Of a stretch of DNA of 51,776 bases, positions 31,321-42,440 are shown piece after piece; position 1 is the stretch's first letter, and each line of letters starts with the position of its first letter. A program made the translations under genes and the position numbers. Under the pieces are notes generated by a model. The model ran no database searches and had not been told where the DNA came from. It was given only the letters and a program-made list of their open reading frames with translations. The DNA is from Chara braunii (taxonomy: Eukaryota; Streptophyta; Charophyceae; Charales; Characeae), in contig BFEA01000122.1 of NCBI GenBank assembly GCA_003427395.1, positions 615,625 through 667,400 on the forward strand, written 5' to 3'.

Positions 31321-33050
31321 AGATTATGTATTCTTACTATTCAAGGTTTGATGGTTCGACTACCAGGGCTAGTCATCGGGTGCGCAAGGCGGGGCGAGAA
31401 TTATGGAAAACCAACTGTATGTAAATTAAAAACAACAGTGGAGCATGGGTGTGTACTATAGGGGCTAACTGTACAATCCAAGAAAGCTAAGACAAGGTTA
31501 TGCAAATTCTTGTGGGTGCAAATACTGGTCGCAGACAGAGAACAGGAAAACTTCACGTGATGGTCCGGAGGTGAATGCTCTGGGAAAACAGACCTTTTGG
31601 GATCATGTCGCCACGTGAATGAGATGGAGGAATGAAGATTAGCATACCGGCGTGAAGAGAGATCCGAAACCCAGCAGTGGGTTGGGTGGGGATAAAACTT
31701 GTGATGAACATTGTGTATTTGGTAGTAGAAGTAGAATGATGTGCGAGGGGTGAGCAAGAGGTTTGGAACCCATACCCCATGAGAGGGGCATGTTGTACCT
31801 ATCATAGGATGGGTGACACATGTTCGGGATTACACTAGCCTCAGGAAGGGGAGGGACCCGAGGTACATGTTTAAGGGAGCATGGCAACTAACTTGTTCGC
31901 GGATACCGAGCGGAATGACATTATGGCCGAGGTAGGAATAGTCATGGCGGGGACCTTTATCTTGCCTATCGAGAACGTACGAATGATGTTACCACATTTC
32001 TTGCTCCAACGGATGAGAGGGACAAAGCATGTTAGACAAGCTGTAACGACTTTGGACGGTCTAACTTTGAAGGGGTCATTATGTACAGGGAGTATATTAC
32101 AGGGTCTTCCTGGAAATGGGGCATTTTGATGAGCAACAGGCTTATGAAGCATTGCCCATACTGCACGCGGTAATGGTAACAGCACCCAGGGTTATGCTCA
32201 TTAACGACGAGGTATTATGGGGCGCATAAGGCGGGAAGTAGCCCTCGGGATGACCTACATAGACGACATATTCTGACTATTTTGAGTCACCTGAGGAGTA
32301 GATAGTTGCGGTGTCAGTGCGAGTACCTTTACAAGGGTATCCGCCCTGGTTTTTGTAGACGATAGGAATAGTTTGGTTTGAAGTTCTAAGTATACCGCGA
32401 GAGGCACGGAAGTGTCTGTGGTTTACGTTGACTGGATGGTTGACAAGAATAAAGAGTGTGTGGGCGCGCAGATGAGGCGCGCGTGATTTTTTTTTTATTG
32501 ATGGTTGTGAAAGTCGGTATAGTTGCCGACCAGATTTTTGTTTTTTTTATTAAGATAGGATTAAAAGGATTATGTCTTGTGATTGGTGCGCTTGCCGGTG
32601 ACCTGTGCGTATGTGCGGAGGGCGACATCGATAGCAAGGTGGTTCTGAAAGTATTTCGGTTGGTATGCACGTCGCGCATTGTTTGTTTATTTGAGCGTCC
32701 GATAGAACTAGACCCAACCTTGGGCCTAGCGCTAGCAGGATACGACGCCAGACTTTATGGTCATCCCAACAGTCGGGGACCTTGAGTGCGTGCCTCGTCT
32801 GATGGGCCCGCGTGTTGAGATGTCGACGAGAGTCCGCTATCACACCTCTGTTGGGAATAGGGCGCGGTCAGGGCTTGGGTTTGTAGTTGCACTTGAGGCA
32901 AAGAGGCCGGTAATGCAGGATGTATATGACCCACATTTCGGGTTCGGTAGGGCCGCGCGGAGGTATGGCGGCCGGAAGAAAAGAGGAGGAAGGAGCTCGT
33001 CCCGCCCGTTTCTGAGGGATATCGAGCAAGCCAGGAGCCGAACCCGGGGT
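31321..33050. other. No recognisable gene; short frames only
   Basis: Frames up to 134 codons occur on both strands without recognisable domains. A helix-rich frame near 32097-32215 reads EMGHFDEQQAYEALPILHAV and may be old coding DNA. Confidence 0.4.
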
Positions 33051-33139
33051 TTTCAACCCGGGCGAGTTGGTTGGTAGCAGTAGTTTGAGGGGTAGGTTAG
33101 TAGGATGGGAGTTCGAAAGGAAAGGGACTGCGTGGGAGT

Positions 33140-34020
33140 AGGGGAGTACTTACCTCGAGGTGGGGCTGAATGTATTGGATCGTACTCCAGCGATAGAGGC
33201 ATTCTATTTCGCTCGTTATATCGGTGGAAGTAGCGGGAGGTCGGCGTGTGTCGAAGACTCACCTGTGTGCCAAGGCGCTGCCCAACCTATCGATGGAAGA
33301 AACTCCTCTCTAACTCCCTCCGCGTATGGATGGACAACGGTATATATGTCCACGCTCTAGCGGAAGGTTCATTCGATTTGCTCATTCTAGTGACGGGAGC
33401 AGCGTGAGAGCGGTCCTGGGGTTTGGGATGCTCACCTGTTGACCGGTGCGTTGCTCTGAAAGTAGCCTTGTGCTATCTTCCTATGCGTGTGAGGGTGAAC
33501 TGACGGTGTACCTTGTGATGTTCTAGGGAACTGGTCAGGAGGGTGGTTAGGTATGGCCATGCGAATCTAGATTACACACTACAAACGGATGGCAGTGGTG
33601 GAGGTAGCGGGCGCCTACCTACCGGCGGTTGGATAAAGTCGTGGGGACATCGAGGATGGAATATGCAGAAGTAGATGGAGTAGCCAGGAAGAGAAAGGGA
33701 TAGGGGCTTGCTCCTGTCAGAAAAGAGGGTTGCAGTTGCACGTTGCTCGACCCACTTAGGGAGCAACGGCGGAGGTAGAAAATGACAAGGAATAGAAGGG
33801 GGCGAGGGAGTACATACCTGAGAGGCCGAGCACGGCGGTGCAAAAGGGGGATCTGACTGTTGGTTGGGGAAGTTTAACGGAAAGGCAGAGCTGAAAGGTA
33901 GGTTGCGGGAGTAGGGAAACTTACCTGTGGATCGGTGGGCTGCCTGTTCTCGACTATTGGAATAGTGAACTAATGAAGGGATAGCCATAGGGCTTTGGAG
34001 GCTTACCTATCGGTCAGTGC
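33140..34020 (+). repeat. Spaced degenerate motif, seven copies
   Basis: A motif of the form GA-x-x-CTTACCT or CTCACCT, followed by GTxGxxCGGTxxGTGC, occurs near 33147, 33257, 33429, 33609, 33810, 33918 and 33991, about 75-200 bp apart. A further relative is at 36027. The copies are diverged, so this is an old tandem family. Confidence 0.45.
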
Positions 34021-34033
34021 ACAGTCCACCCTG

Positions 34034-34354
34034 CTAGATGAGGTAACCAAAGAAGGATCGGCATCTGCAGGCACGGTTGTTGTTGTTGATCGGAGTAACT
34101 TCTGGAAGGGGAGCAGCTACTGCTGATTGCCGTTGCTGCTGCTGTTGAGGTTGGCTTTTCTGGAGGGCGGTGTTATGGCTGCTGCAGGGCTTGTTGAGGA
34201 TAAAAGAGTGATATGCAGAGAGGTGGTGCTGGAGATTGAGAGTTCGTCGGACAGGCCGGCTCTGCAGTTGGCTGAAGGTGGTCCAAGCGGGTTTACTTGA
34301 CCACCATTGCGAGGCCGTTAGCGTTCGAACCGGTGAGAGCATTGCTATTAGCAA
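34034..34354 (-). CDS. Gln-rich open frame, unknown
   Basis: This 106-codon minus-strand frame contains SQPQQQQQRQSAVAA and TPINNNN, encoded by CAG/CAA runs. CTG/TTG-rich DNA continues to 34620 on the plus strand and recurs at 39655-40160 in the second large repeat. It is more likely microsatellite-derived than a gene. Confidence 0.2.
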   Translation of the reverse strand: MLIAMLSPVRTLTASQWWSSKPAWTTFSQLQSRPVRRTLNLQHHLSAYHSFILNKPCSSHNTALQKSQPQQQQQRQSAVAAPLPEVTPINNNNRACRCRSFFGYLI

Positions 34355-35286
34355 CCACTTGAGTGAACGGATGCAGCGGACTTAGTTGGGCTATGTAGTA
34401 TGCTCGAACCTCACTGTTGCAACTGCTGATGTCTGTTGTCGGTTGCTGCATCTGTGCACGAACTGCAGTCTGTTGCGTCTGGACACAGACTACCGCTGCT
34501 ACTGGCTACCGCATATGGTGCGCAAGCTGCTGCGTCAATGGACTGTGTGCGGACTGCTGCTGCTGGTGGCTGCTGCTATTTCCGTTGACCGCCGCTAAGT
34601 ACTGCTGCTGCGTTTAAAGACTGATACAGGTTGTGGAGCAGCCACGATTGGGCTAAGTGGAGGTGTTGGGCTTCAGAGGAATGATCAGGCTGGACGGGTA
34701 GGGGGTTAGTGTTGCGATTTGGGAGATCGTCAGGGGATTGATTTCGGCAGTTCGACGTCAGAAGTTGACCAAGCTGTTATATTGGTTACCATTGTGGAAC
34801 CCTTAGGCGAGTGAAGGTATCAAGGCCCTTTCCTTAGAGTTGAGTTTGTCCCTCTCTTGTATCTCGAGCGTTTGAAACCCCTTATCTTCTGCCCTTCTTA
34901 CTCTAAGTCTAGTCTCGATTCGAGAGGAAGGCGGCAGGCGGGATTGCAACCCGTAGGACCGCAGCAAGACTCTGTGGGGAGTCAGCCCACCGATTGCGGG
35001 AGCTCTGCCGAAACCTAGGCGAGGTTCTGGAGGCAGGGAACCATCAGGTAAGCTACCTCTATCTGTATACCCATGTTTACATATCCCCCTGTAGTTTGAT
35101 TGGTGTATGCATGCCTGTCCTTATAATTTTTGCTTTCTCTTCAGGACATAACCAAATTAAATAAAGGAATGCATGTATAACGTCAGTTTTACTTCTTTGT
35201 CTGATTGAAAGCAGATTGTGGGGTTGCATGGGGGGGAAGGCTGGGAGGATGGCAGTATTGCCTGAGTTTGAATGGGTTAACCCAGG

Positions 35287-35940
35287 CTAGGTCAGTTCCA
35301 TAAGTTTGGGAAGGCTTAGTGCTGTGTTTATTTTTGGATTGTGTGGAGAGTCAGTCAAATCCATAAGTTTGGGTAGTCTGGCTGCTCTGACCTGCGAGGG
35401 TTGCTTGTGGTTGACTTTTCAAGAGCCAGTCAAATCCATAAGTTTGGGTAGTCTGGCAACCTTGTTTTCTTTGAGTTTCTGTGAGTTTCGTTTTGTTTTG
35501 GCTGTAAGAAAATTAACCAGGCAAAGGACCAGACAAGTTCCATAAGTTTGGGTGGTCTTGGTCCAATGTCACCCACATGCTGGAACCAAAAGGATATAAT
35601 TTTACTATACTTTACTATTATTCTATCTATGAACAGGCTAGTCAGACTGGGTTCCATAAGTTTGGGTGGTCTGACTATAGCTTATCACCAACTGAAGAGT
35701 GGACTAATTAAAATTGGGGTACGAAGGGGCAGGCTGAATCTTGAGCTGAAGATGATCGGTTCAGTTATATGCTACCTCAAAAGACTAAGTGCAGACAATT
35801 ATATAAATTTTGGATACTTAAATAGTTCAGGGCGACTAGGGCGGCATAGTCACATGCCCAAAGAAGAGAAAAGTTGTTTGTGTTTGTGTATACTCCATGA
35901 CTAAGCTAGACATGTTCCATAAGTTTGGGTGGTCTAGCTT
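35287..35940 (+). repeat. Hairpin array H1, cluster in copy I (six units)
   Basis: Six units share a loop containing CCATAAGTTTGGG and have different but self-complementary arms. These are CTAGGTC/GGCTTAG (35287-35319), AGTCAG/CTGGCT (35349-35383), GCCAG/CTGGC (35425-35457), GGACCAGAC/GTCTTGGTCC (35526-35564, one bulge), TAGTCAGAC/GTCTGACTA (35639-35677) and AAGCTAGAC/GTCTAGCTT (35903-35940). Spacing varies from 62 to 264 bp. The last two stems differ at three positions and each change is matched on the other arm. This implies selection or mechanism acting on the folded form. The role is unknown. Confidence 0.8.
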
Positions 35941-36243
35941 TATGCCCTATGTAAGTTGGGGGTAAATTGATAAATCATTGAAAGACTATGAACTATTGTT
36001 TGTTAAGTTTACTCTGGGATGGTGAGAGTACTTACCTTTGTGGCTTGGCCTGCATGTGACTGAGTGAGGCTACTACTTAGTTTGAGTTTCAGGTTGATAG
36101 GTAGTTGCTTTAGTTGCTCGCCACATGCTAGAGCCATAGGAGTTAGTTTTAATTCCTGCATTTCCTGAGCTAAGTTTTTTTACTTAGGTCAATTTCTTCA
36201 TTTTCTGGGATCTTTTGTTATACTTGGTCTTGTATAAATCTTG

Positions 36244-36600
36244 GTAAGCCACTTTCTCTACGGGAAGCGTTGTCGAAATTTCTACAAAACCAAAGAGTTA
36301 GTCAGACTCTGTCTTTTTCAGAGTCTAACTTTTTTGACTTTTTGGCTTAGTAAAAATCTGGAGCATCTCTTTTTCTAAAGGGAGTGCTACCCAAATTTTT
36401 GCTTATTCAGGGAGTTGGACAGAATTATACTTTGAAAAGTCAAAAGTCAATGTAGATTCTGAACTTAGCTTTGTCTAATTTTTGGAAAGGCACTTTTCCT
36501 ATGGGAAGCGCTGTCGAAATTTTCTTAGTTTAAAGGAGTTAGATTATATTTTGACAGGTGGCGATTCTTGCAATCCACTCTATATAGAGGAGACTCTGTT
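36244..36600 (+). repeat. Second hairpin-rich block H2, copy I
   Basis: Units of the type CACTTTTCC-TAT-GGGAAGCGCTGTCG with downstream AAATTT recur at 36250, 36363 and 36490. A CTCTATATAGAG palindrome is at 36578-36589. Between them, AGTTAG..ACTCTG / CAGAGTCTAACT (36297-36335) forms a 12-bp stem with a 4-nt bulge. Related units are at 42320-42440 in copy II. Confidence 0.55.
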
Positions 36601-36935
36601 AGGGTCTAGCTTTCTTTGGGCACTTGCTTAGAGGCAGACCTAGGCTTAGTTTGTAGAAGGGCCTTGGGTTAGAGTGTGTTATGAGTTGTATTCTCCATAC
36701 ACTTATGGTTTTTGCTTGGGGATTGGTCTGTTTTGTGTTACAGGTCTTCTTGATCGATTGGTTCAGGATTTGGGCTAGATTCAGGTTGATCCTACGAGGA
36801 TCGTCTTTTGTTATCACTGATAACAGGTCGGTTGTCGATTCGTCGGCTTACGACTCAACTCCAATCCGCTCTTGCCACTCAACCTAAAGGCTTTGGTCTT
36901 GTGATTTGAATTATTTTGTTGTGTTTTCACCCGGA

Positions 36936-37795
36936 CTTTATTTGAAACGGCCATTTAAAGAAAAGTACTGAGTATTTTATTTTGAGGAGATGCACAACAG
37001 TGAGGCTTGTATGGTTAAAAGCAAGGGGTGTGAGTGCAGAGGATAGTTGAAGTTGACCCCGTGTAGTGCATGAATTTTTTGGTTGGATCTTTGATGTGAT
37101 TGCAGGTATGTTTGGTGATTCGGACTTTGGATTTGACTGTCTGCGCTCACATGCATAATGTTATAGCTGAGAGGAGGCCCACTGTGACTGTGAGAAGTGA
37201 TCGTCCTATATTATTAACCCTTATTTATATATGTACATGCATATGTTTTTAGTGTTTTGTGCAGCCTACAACGACCGTGCGTAAGGGTTAAACGGATTGT
37301 GTTTTCAAGGGGAATGGGACTTTCCCTTCCTTTGCTTTTTAGAGTTTTATAGTTAGACGTTGTAGTCCGTGGCAGCCGTTAAATTCAAACCCCTTGACTT
37401 ATCTTCATGCCCTAGATGATGGAGCTGGTCTCGAGGGCAATAAGAGACGATCGTCACCACATGTATGAACCTGTGTACCACCCACTCTCCGCAGGGTGCA
37501 GAAGAGGGTGTGGTTTTCAACCGCCCTTGGCGGTTGTCCAGCGTCGAGAGATTAACCCTCAAGGCGCGTGTCAGCCGACACTTGAGTGCCGAATGCGACC
37601 CTCGGGATTAATGAGGACCGCATAAGTATGGGTACTACATAGTACGTCATCGCTGCGACCGCTTGCGTATGCTTGCATTGCGAGTCGATATGAGGAGACC
37701 CTCCATCCGCGCGGTTTTATACTAAGTCTCGCGCGAGACACCTATAGAATTTCCCGCATCGAAGAGTTATGGGATGACTACTAAGGGACTAGGAG
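36936..37795. other. No recognisable gene
   Basis: Short frames only. The last 25 bases before 37796 (GATGACTACTAAGGGACTAG, then GAG) are purine-rich and could be a worn polypurine tract before LTR copy C. Confidence 0.4.
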
Positions 37796-38329
37796 TGTTG
37801 TCGCGTTGTCTGTTCAGTATTGTTTTGTATATGTACGTGTGTAGGTATGTGTGTCTTTATTTTTATATTCTTTATAGTGGTATGCGCGTGGTGTGTGGGA
37901 TGCGTCCTAGTCGACCGGCGACGAGTCACGCTTGGGACCTCAGCCCCCCAAGATATCGGTTCTCGTGCGGGTCTGATAGAGGCGTATTACCGCGCGTACC
38001 CCCTATGCTACAGCGAACGAGAAACGCCCTCGGCTGGTCCACCTCTGCGATTGCAGTTGATCAACTTTCGTACTGTGGACTGGTAGCTCGGCGGGGATAC
38101 GCCCACCGAAGGGAGGTGACAACTCCCGTAAGGTGGAGGTAAGTCGTGCCTCGCGTAGGGCCTATCCTGTCGTAGGGGCTTGCGAGAGGTATGGCTGGCG
38201 CACTCGGCTGGAGCGGCTTGCGGAAGCTCCATGTGTATTCGCAACGAGGATTAAGTCTCAACTCCTGCATGACGTGGCCGGGAGGGTCCCGCGCTGCCCT
38301 TGTGCGGTGCCGGACCGGTGCGCTCGACA
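37796..38329 (+). mobile_element. LTR copy C, the fullest copy
   Basis: Similarity to copy A starts at 37884 and runs to CTCGACA at 38329. The likely true start is TGTTGTCGCG at 37796, after a purine-rich tract, which would give a 534-bp LTR with TG..CA ends. No primer-binding site follows, so it is a 3' or solo LTR. Paired with copy B it would bound an element of about 10.5 kb, but the inner DNA carries other repeats and no clear genes. Confidence 0.65.
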
Positions 38330-39654
38330 GCGGGGCGAAGATCAAAGGAAGGCAATGGAAAAGCGAGATCAGAAAAAGGATATGATGGAGAGGGGAGATG
38401 TTAAACGGTCGACCACAGCATGAGAGGAGTCACAGTACAACTCATTTATTTCATAATTATGCAGGGGTTCACTGGTCGGTGATGGCAGCAAGGCGTATTT
38501 GGGTGCACGGAACAACCAATATACCCCCCTACCTACGGATCACGACAATGGGTGGGAGGTCTCGCTCCCGTCTAACCACGAGGTCCGGGGCATTCATGTG
38601 GAAAGGCGAGTTGTAACTTTGGGGGGAAATGGGGTCTTCATGATGGTGGAATGCGTATGAGGCGACACGAGGTTTAATTGAGGGCGTGGGGACTTTCGAT
38701 ATTGCAAGTATAGGGGTCGAGGCCAACAGGCCGCAAAGGAGCGATGGACCATGATAGAGGAAGGTGGTTATCTTCTTTGTGACATAATGTTTTCTCATGT
38801 TCCAGTGAAGGATTTATTCTCAAACTATGTTAAGGGAGCAGTGGCAACTTCAGGCTATACCTTTGCGTATTCTGAGGGAAGATTTATGTTGTTTTTCAAT
38901 TTCAACCAGCGAGCGAACATTGGAGCAACGAATACACACGACTCAGCAGGTGAGCGGGTGTTAGAGCAACGAATGTGCACGTAAGTAGGAAGAGGGAGAA
39001 AGAGACAAATCCACATGATTGTCGTGATCCTGACAATGTCTGCCTTCGTGGTCGTTGTGTTTAGGATTGAGTTGCTGCTCAAAGTCGGGGCCGTGCTGTT
39101 GTTGGTGGTCGTGGTCGAAGATCCAGGGTTGCACGTCGTCCTGTTCTCAGCTTGCCTCCTTGTGGTGTTTGTCTGATGTTCGCCCGATCTTCATCAACTC
39201 GTTGCACGGTGTTAATCGACTTACCAAGTTTGCTTTTTAACATTACCCATATTTGGTTAAAGTCACGGTTAGATTCACTGAAGGCGGGATACGAGTCAAG
39301 AAGGGGGAGGGAAAAACTAACCTAGAGAATATATAATGAGGATTGATAGATTGGGGGTTCTTTCTCGATTCTACGGGTGGTAGTGCTTGGTCTTTGGTGA
39401 AGAGATTCTATTGGGCTGTTTCTTGATTCTATGGGTGGTAGTGCTTGGTCGTTCTTAGTTGGTGAAGAGATTATGTGGTTAATTCTGTCACACAAACAAG
39501 ACCTCGGAATATAACAAGGATTGATGAATTGAGAGTCATTGTCTTATCTGGTGAAGTACGCTGCGGGTTTTTGTGGATCAGAGCGGATGATAGATTTAGC
39601 TCGAAGTTGTTGCTGATTCGGTTTTCATGGTATCGACTTCAGGGTGTTGACTGC
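38330..39654. other. No recognisable gene
   Basis: Frames up to 96 codons. 38751-38984 (HVPVKDLFSNYVKGAVATSG) has protein-like composition but no known domain. An Arg/Gly-rich stretch is encoded near 39040-39150. Confidence 0.4.
39361..39471 (+). repeat. Two-copy tandem repeat, about 60 bp
   Basis: The phrase TTCT..CGATTCTACGGGTGG, TAGTGCTTGGTC and TTGGTGAAGAGATT occurs twice in succession. Confidence 0.75.
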
Positions 39655-40942
39655 TGAGATAGTTGAGTTGCTACTGCCCTGTGCTGCTGCTCACAGTTCG
39701 TAAGAAGCTATTGCTGAAGATTTGTAAATTGTGTTGTTGTGTTGGGTGCTGCTACTAGTACGGTGTTGCCACTGTCCTCAACTAGATGTTGTTCCGCTGG
39801 CCAGGGTTGTTGTTTTATTTGCGGATTGCTGCTAAATTATCGACTACCGCTGCTGGTGATCTCTCAACAGACTTGTTGTTGGTTTCTCAGGCGTGACTGG
39901 AGATCCCAACAGGTTGTTGCTGTGTTTCAGAGTATTGTTGGTGCTTCCTTCATTGTTGTGTAGCCGATGTGTTTTCAAGGTATTGTTGTTGTTGCGTTTT
40001 CAGGTGTCCTTGTCGCATTTTCAGCAAGATGTGCTACACCATTTTTAGGGACTGTTGCTATGCGTTCCAGGAGCATTGTCGTTAGTTGCAGCAGTGACAA
40101 GTTGTTATTGTGTATCGTTGGTATTGTTGCTGGGTGTAAGAGTGCTACTGCAAATCCTCACGACAGACTGTTATTGGTGTGACTCTGAGGTAGTTACTTC
40201 TGCTACGAACCTGAAGACAGTTGGTCTTTGAGTTTCTTTTTACGCTCAATTTGATTTGTCCTTAGATCACGATTATTGCAGACAGTTGGGAGTTTATGCG
40301 ACTGTGGAGACTCTGAGATTATTGCGGCACATGTGGTCTGTTGACTTCGTGTGCAACGATTAGCCATCATTATGAGGCCCTCAAGACTTGGAGGCATGAA
40401 GACCCTCTCCTCGCGAGTCTGAGTGAACCCCTCCTAAAACTTGAGAGATTGACTTTGCTTCCTCTACTCTTTTTACTCTGAGTCTGGTCTTACGTTCAAG
40501 AGAGGAAGGCGGCACGTGGGATTGCAACCCACAAGGTCATATCAAGGCTCTAGGGGGGGTGACGCACCAATTGTTGGAGCTCTGTCAGATCCGAGGCGGG
40601 GTTCTGGAGGCAAGTAATACTCAGGGATACAGACATCTTTCGCGTGTGATCCCGTATTTCCTTAACTATACTATCTTCTGTTTTGCATGAAGTTTGACTT
40701 AATTACTTACTTATTGTTAAGTTTATTTAGGATTTAATATGAATTTAATTGAATAATTATGCATACAAATTCATAGATATGTATGGAAGTAGACAAAATG
40801 AATGGGGGAAGAGTGGCAAAAGGGAAGAGGAATGATTTTGCTTGCGTTTGACCGAGTCAACCAAAAGTTTGGTGTAATCTCTAAACGAGTGGTCCAGTAC
40901 TATATTTCTTTTTGGTTTGTTCAGTTGCGTGATTGGTTTAGA

Positions 40943-41937
40943 GGTTGAACCTATCCTAAGTGGACAGTTCGGTCACATGTTTTTTCTTGGGGTTTCTGAA
41001 CAGAGGATGGGTCTCATAAATTGGGTGTTCAGATTCTCTCTCTTTCTTTTGTTATTGATTAGAACTGGGCACATTCGAAGTGCGTGGGTCGAGTTTTATG
41101 TTTATTTATAAGGGAGAAATAGCCAAAAGCTCGGCTTATTCCATAAGTAGGGGGGGCCTGGTCATGAGTCGTAAACTTAAAATAAACTAAATTATAAAAC
41201 TTGATACTAAGTATATCATATGTATTATTTGGCTGACTAGGTATTTTAAGTGCGAAGTGAAATCAACAAGTTAGTTAGAAAAAAAAATAATAATAAAAAA
41301 TTCATAATATAATATTGACATGTAACTGCAGGCAGGTTGAACGTATCCATCAGTTGGAAGGTCCAATCGTATGCCTGTAACAACAGAACAAGCAGAAAAT
41401 GAATATACTACTCTTTATTGCAAATAATTGAGGTAGGGGTGAATACTTCCCATGAGTTGGGCGGTCGGATTGTCTACGTGGAAGACAATTCGATAAGTTG
41501 GGGCGGTCCGATCATATACTGTATATTGTTGTTCAGGCAAACTAAGCCTACATATAAAGTGTGTGGTCTGATTTTATACCATATATGTGATTGTTTGGGT
41601 TAGTTAGACGCACCATAAGTTGTCGAGGTCTAGTCATATGCCTCATGTCATTGTTGACGCAGCAACCAGACATCCTCATAAGTTGAGGCAGTTCAATCAT
41701 TTGTCATATGTCCATTGTTTAGGCTGACTAGTGTACCCCATAAGTTAGGGCGGTCTGGTCATATGTCTTATCTCATTTCTTTAGGCACAGACTAAGTGTA
41801 CCCCATGAGTTGGGGCGGCTTAGTCATATGTCTTATATTTATTGTTTAAACACGATGGGCGTACCCATAAGTTGAGTGTTCTAATAGTATATCTTAGGCA
41901 GGTTAGACCTACCCATAAGTAGGGTTGTTCTGATCCT
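40943..41937 (+). repeat. Hairpin array H1, cluster in copy II (about 11 units)
   Basis: Units share a loop with CCATAAGT or CCATGAGTTGGGG. Clear paired arms are GGTTGAAC/GTTCGGTC (40943-40974), GGTTGAAC/GTCCAATC (41335-41368, one mismatch, plus an outer TGCAGGCA/TGCCTGTA), GTTAGAC/GTCTAGT (41603-41634), TGACTAG/CTGGTCA (41725-41761), GACTAAG/CTTAGTC (41790-41825) and AGGTTAGA/TCTGATCCT (41900-41937, one bulge). Others (41131, 41440, 41480, 41550, 41660, 41850) keep the loop but have weak stems. Many units are followed by CATATGTCTTA or CATATGCC. Confidence 0.75.
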
Positions 41938-42319
41938 ATGTCTTACATAAGGAACGTTAAAGGGGTTAATAATCTGAGAGTCGAATGAGCTAAATATTGT
42001 GGTAAAAACTTGAGTGTCGGTGATATATTTTTTTATGCTCACTTGTGTCATTTTATCTTTGGATATGCCTTTTAATTGCTTAGTCGCTTATATGCTCACC
42101 AAGTGTTGGAGCGATAGGTAGCGTAGTATAGATGAAGAGGGGGGATTGGGATAAGATAGGATGACCTTGGTGAGAGTCAGAACTAGAGTTAGCCGATGAT
42201 ATTTTTTTAAAAGGAATATCATGAACGCTACCCCTAAGACTGACACTCAAGTTATGTGTCAAAAATTATTCCTAAGTCTAGTTGCATTTTGCTTTCGTAT
42301 CTAGCTTAGTAAAAAGTTT

Positions 42320-42440
42320 GACAATCCACTTTCCTATGGAAAACACTGCCGATTTTTTCATGAATTCGACAAGTTAGTCAAATTTTTGCTTGTGAAAATT
42401 TTGACAATCTACCCTATATAAAAGAGATATTGTCAATTTT
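42320..42440 (+). repeat. Second hairpin-rich block H2, copy II
   Basis: CACTTTCC-TAT-GGAAA is followed by CACTGCCGA, and TTGACAAT/ATTGTCAA (42401-42408 with 42429-42436) forms a perfect 8-bp stem around CCCTATATAAAAGAG. It is the counterpart of 36244-36600. Confidence 0.5.

Larger units (their letters stand above)
34400..36935 (+). repeat. Large diverged direct repeat R, copy I
   Basis: Landmarks in order: a CTG-rich block (34400-34620), ACTCTAAGTCTAGTCTCGAT, GAGAGGAAGGCGGCA, GGGATTGCAACCC, GGAGCTCTG, GGTTCTGGAGGCA (34890-35043), a hairpin array (35287-35940), a second hairpin-rich block (36244-36600), GATAACAGGTCG (36820) and CTCAACCTAAAGG then TTTTCACCC (36880-36930). The same order recurs at 39655-42725. 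It could be an old large retroelement or a segmental duplication. Confidence 0.75.

Noticed and set aside
32250-32275. TYIDDIF, similar to RT motif C
   Set aside because: The phrase is followed at once by stops, and no motif A or B is found upstream in the same frame. One four-residue match is not enough.
35287-41937. Reading the spaced hairpin repeats as a CRISPR array
   Set aside because: Spacing is irregular (50-264 bp), stems differ between units, spacers are not uniform, no cas-like genes are present, and the genome is eukaryotic.
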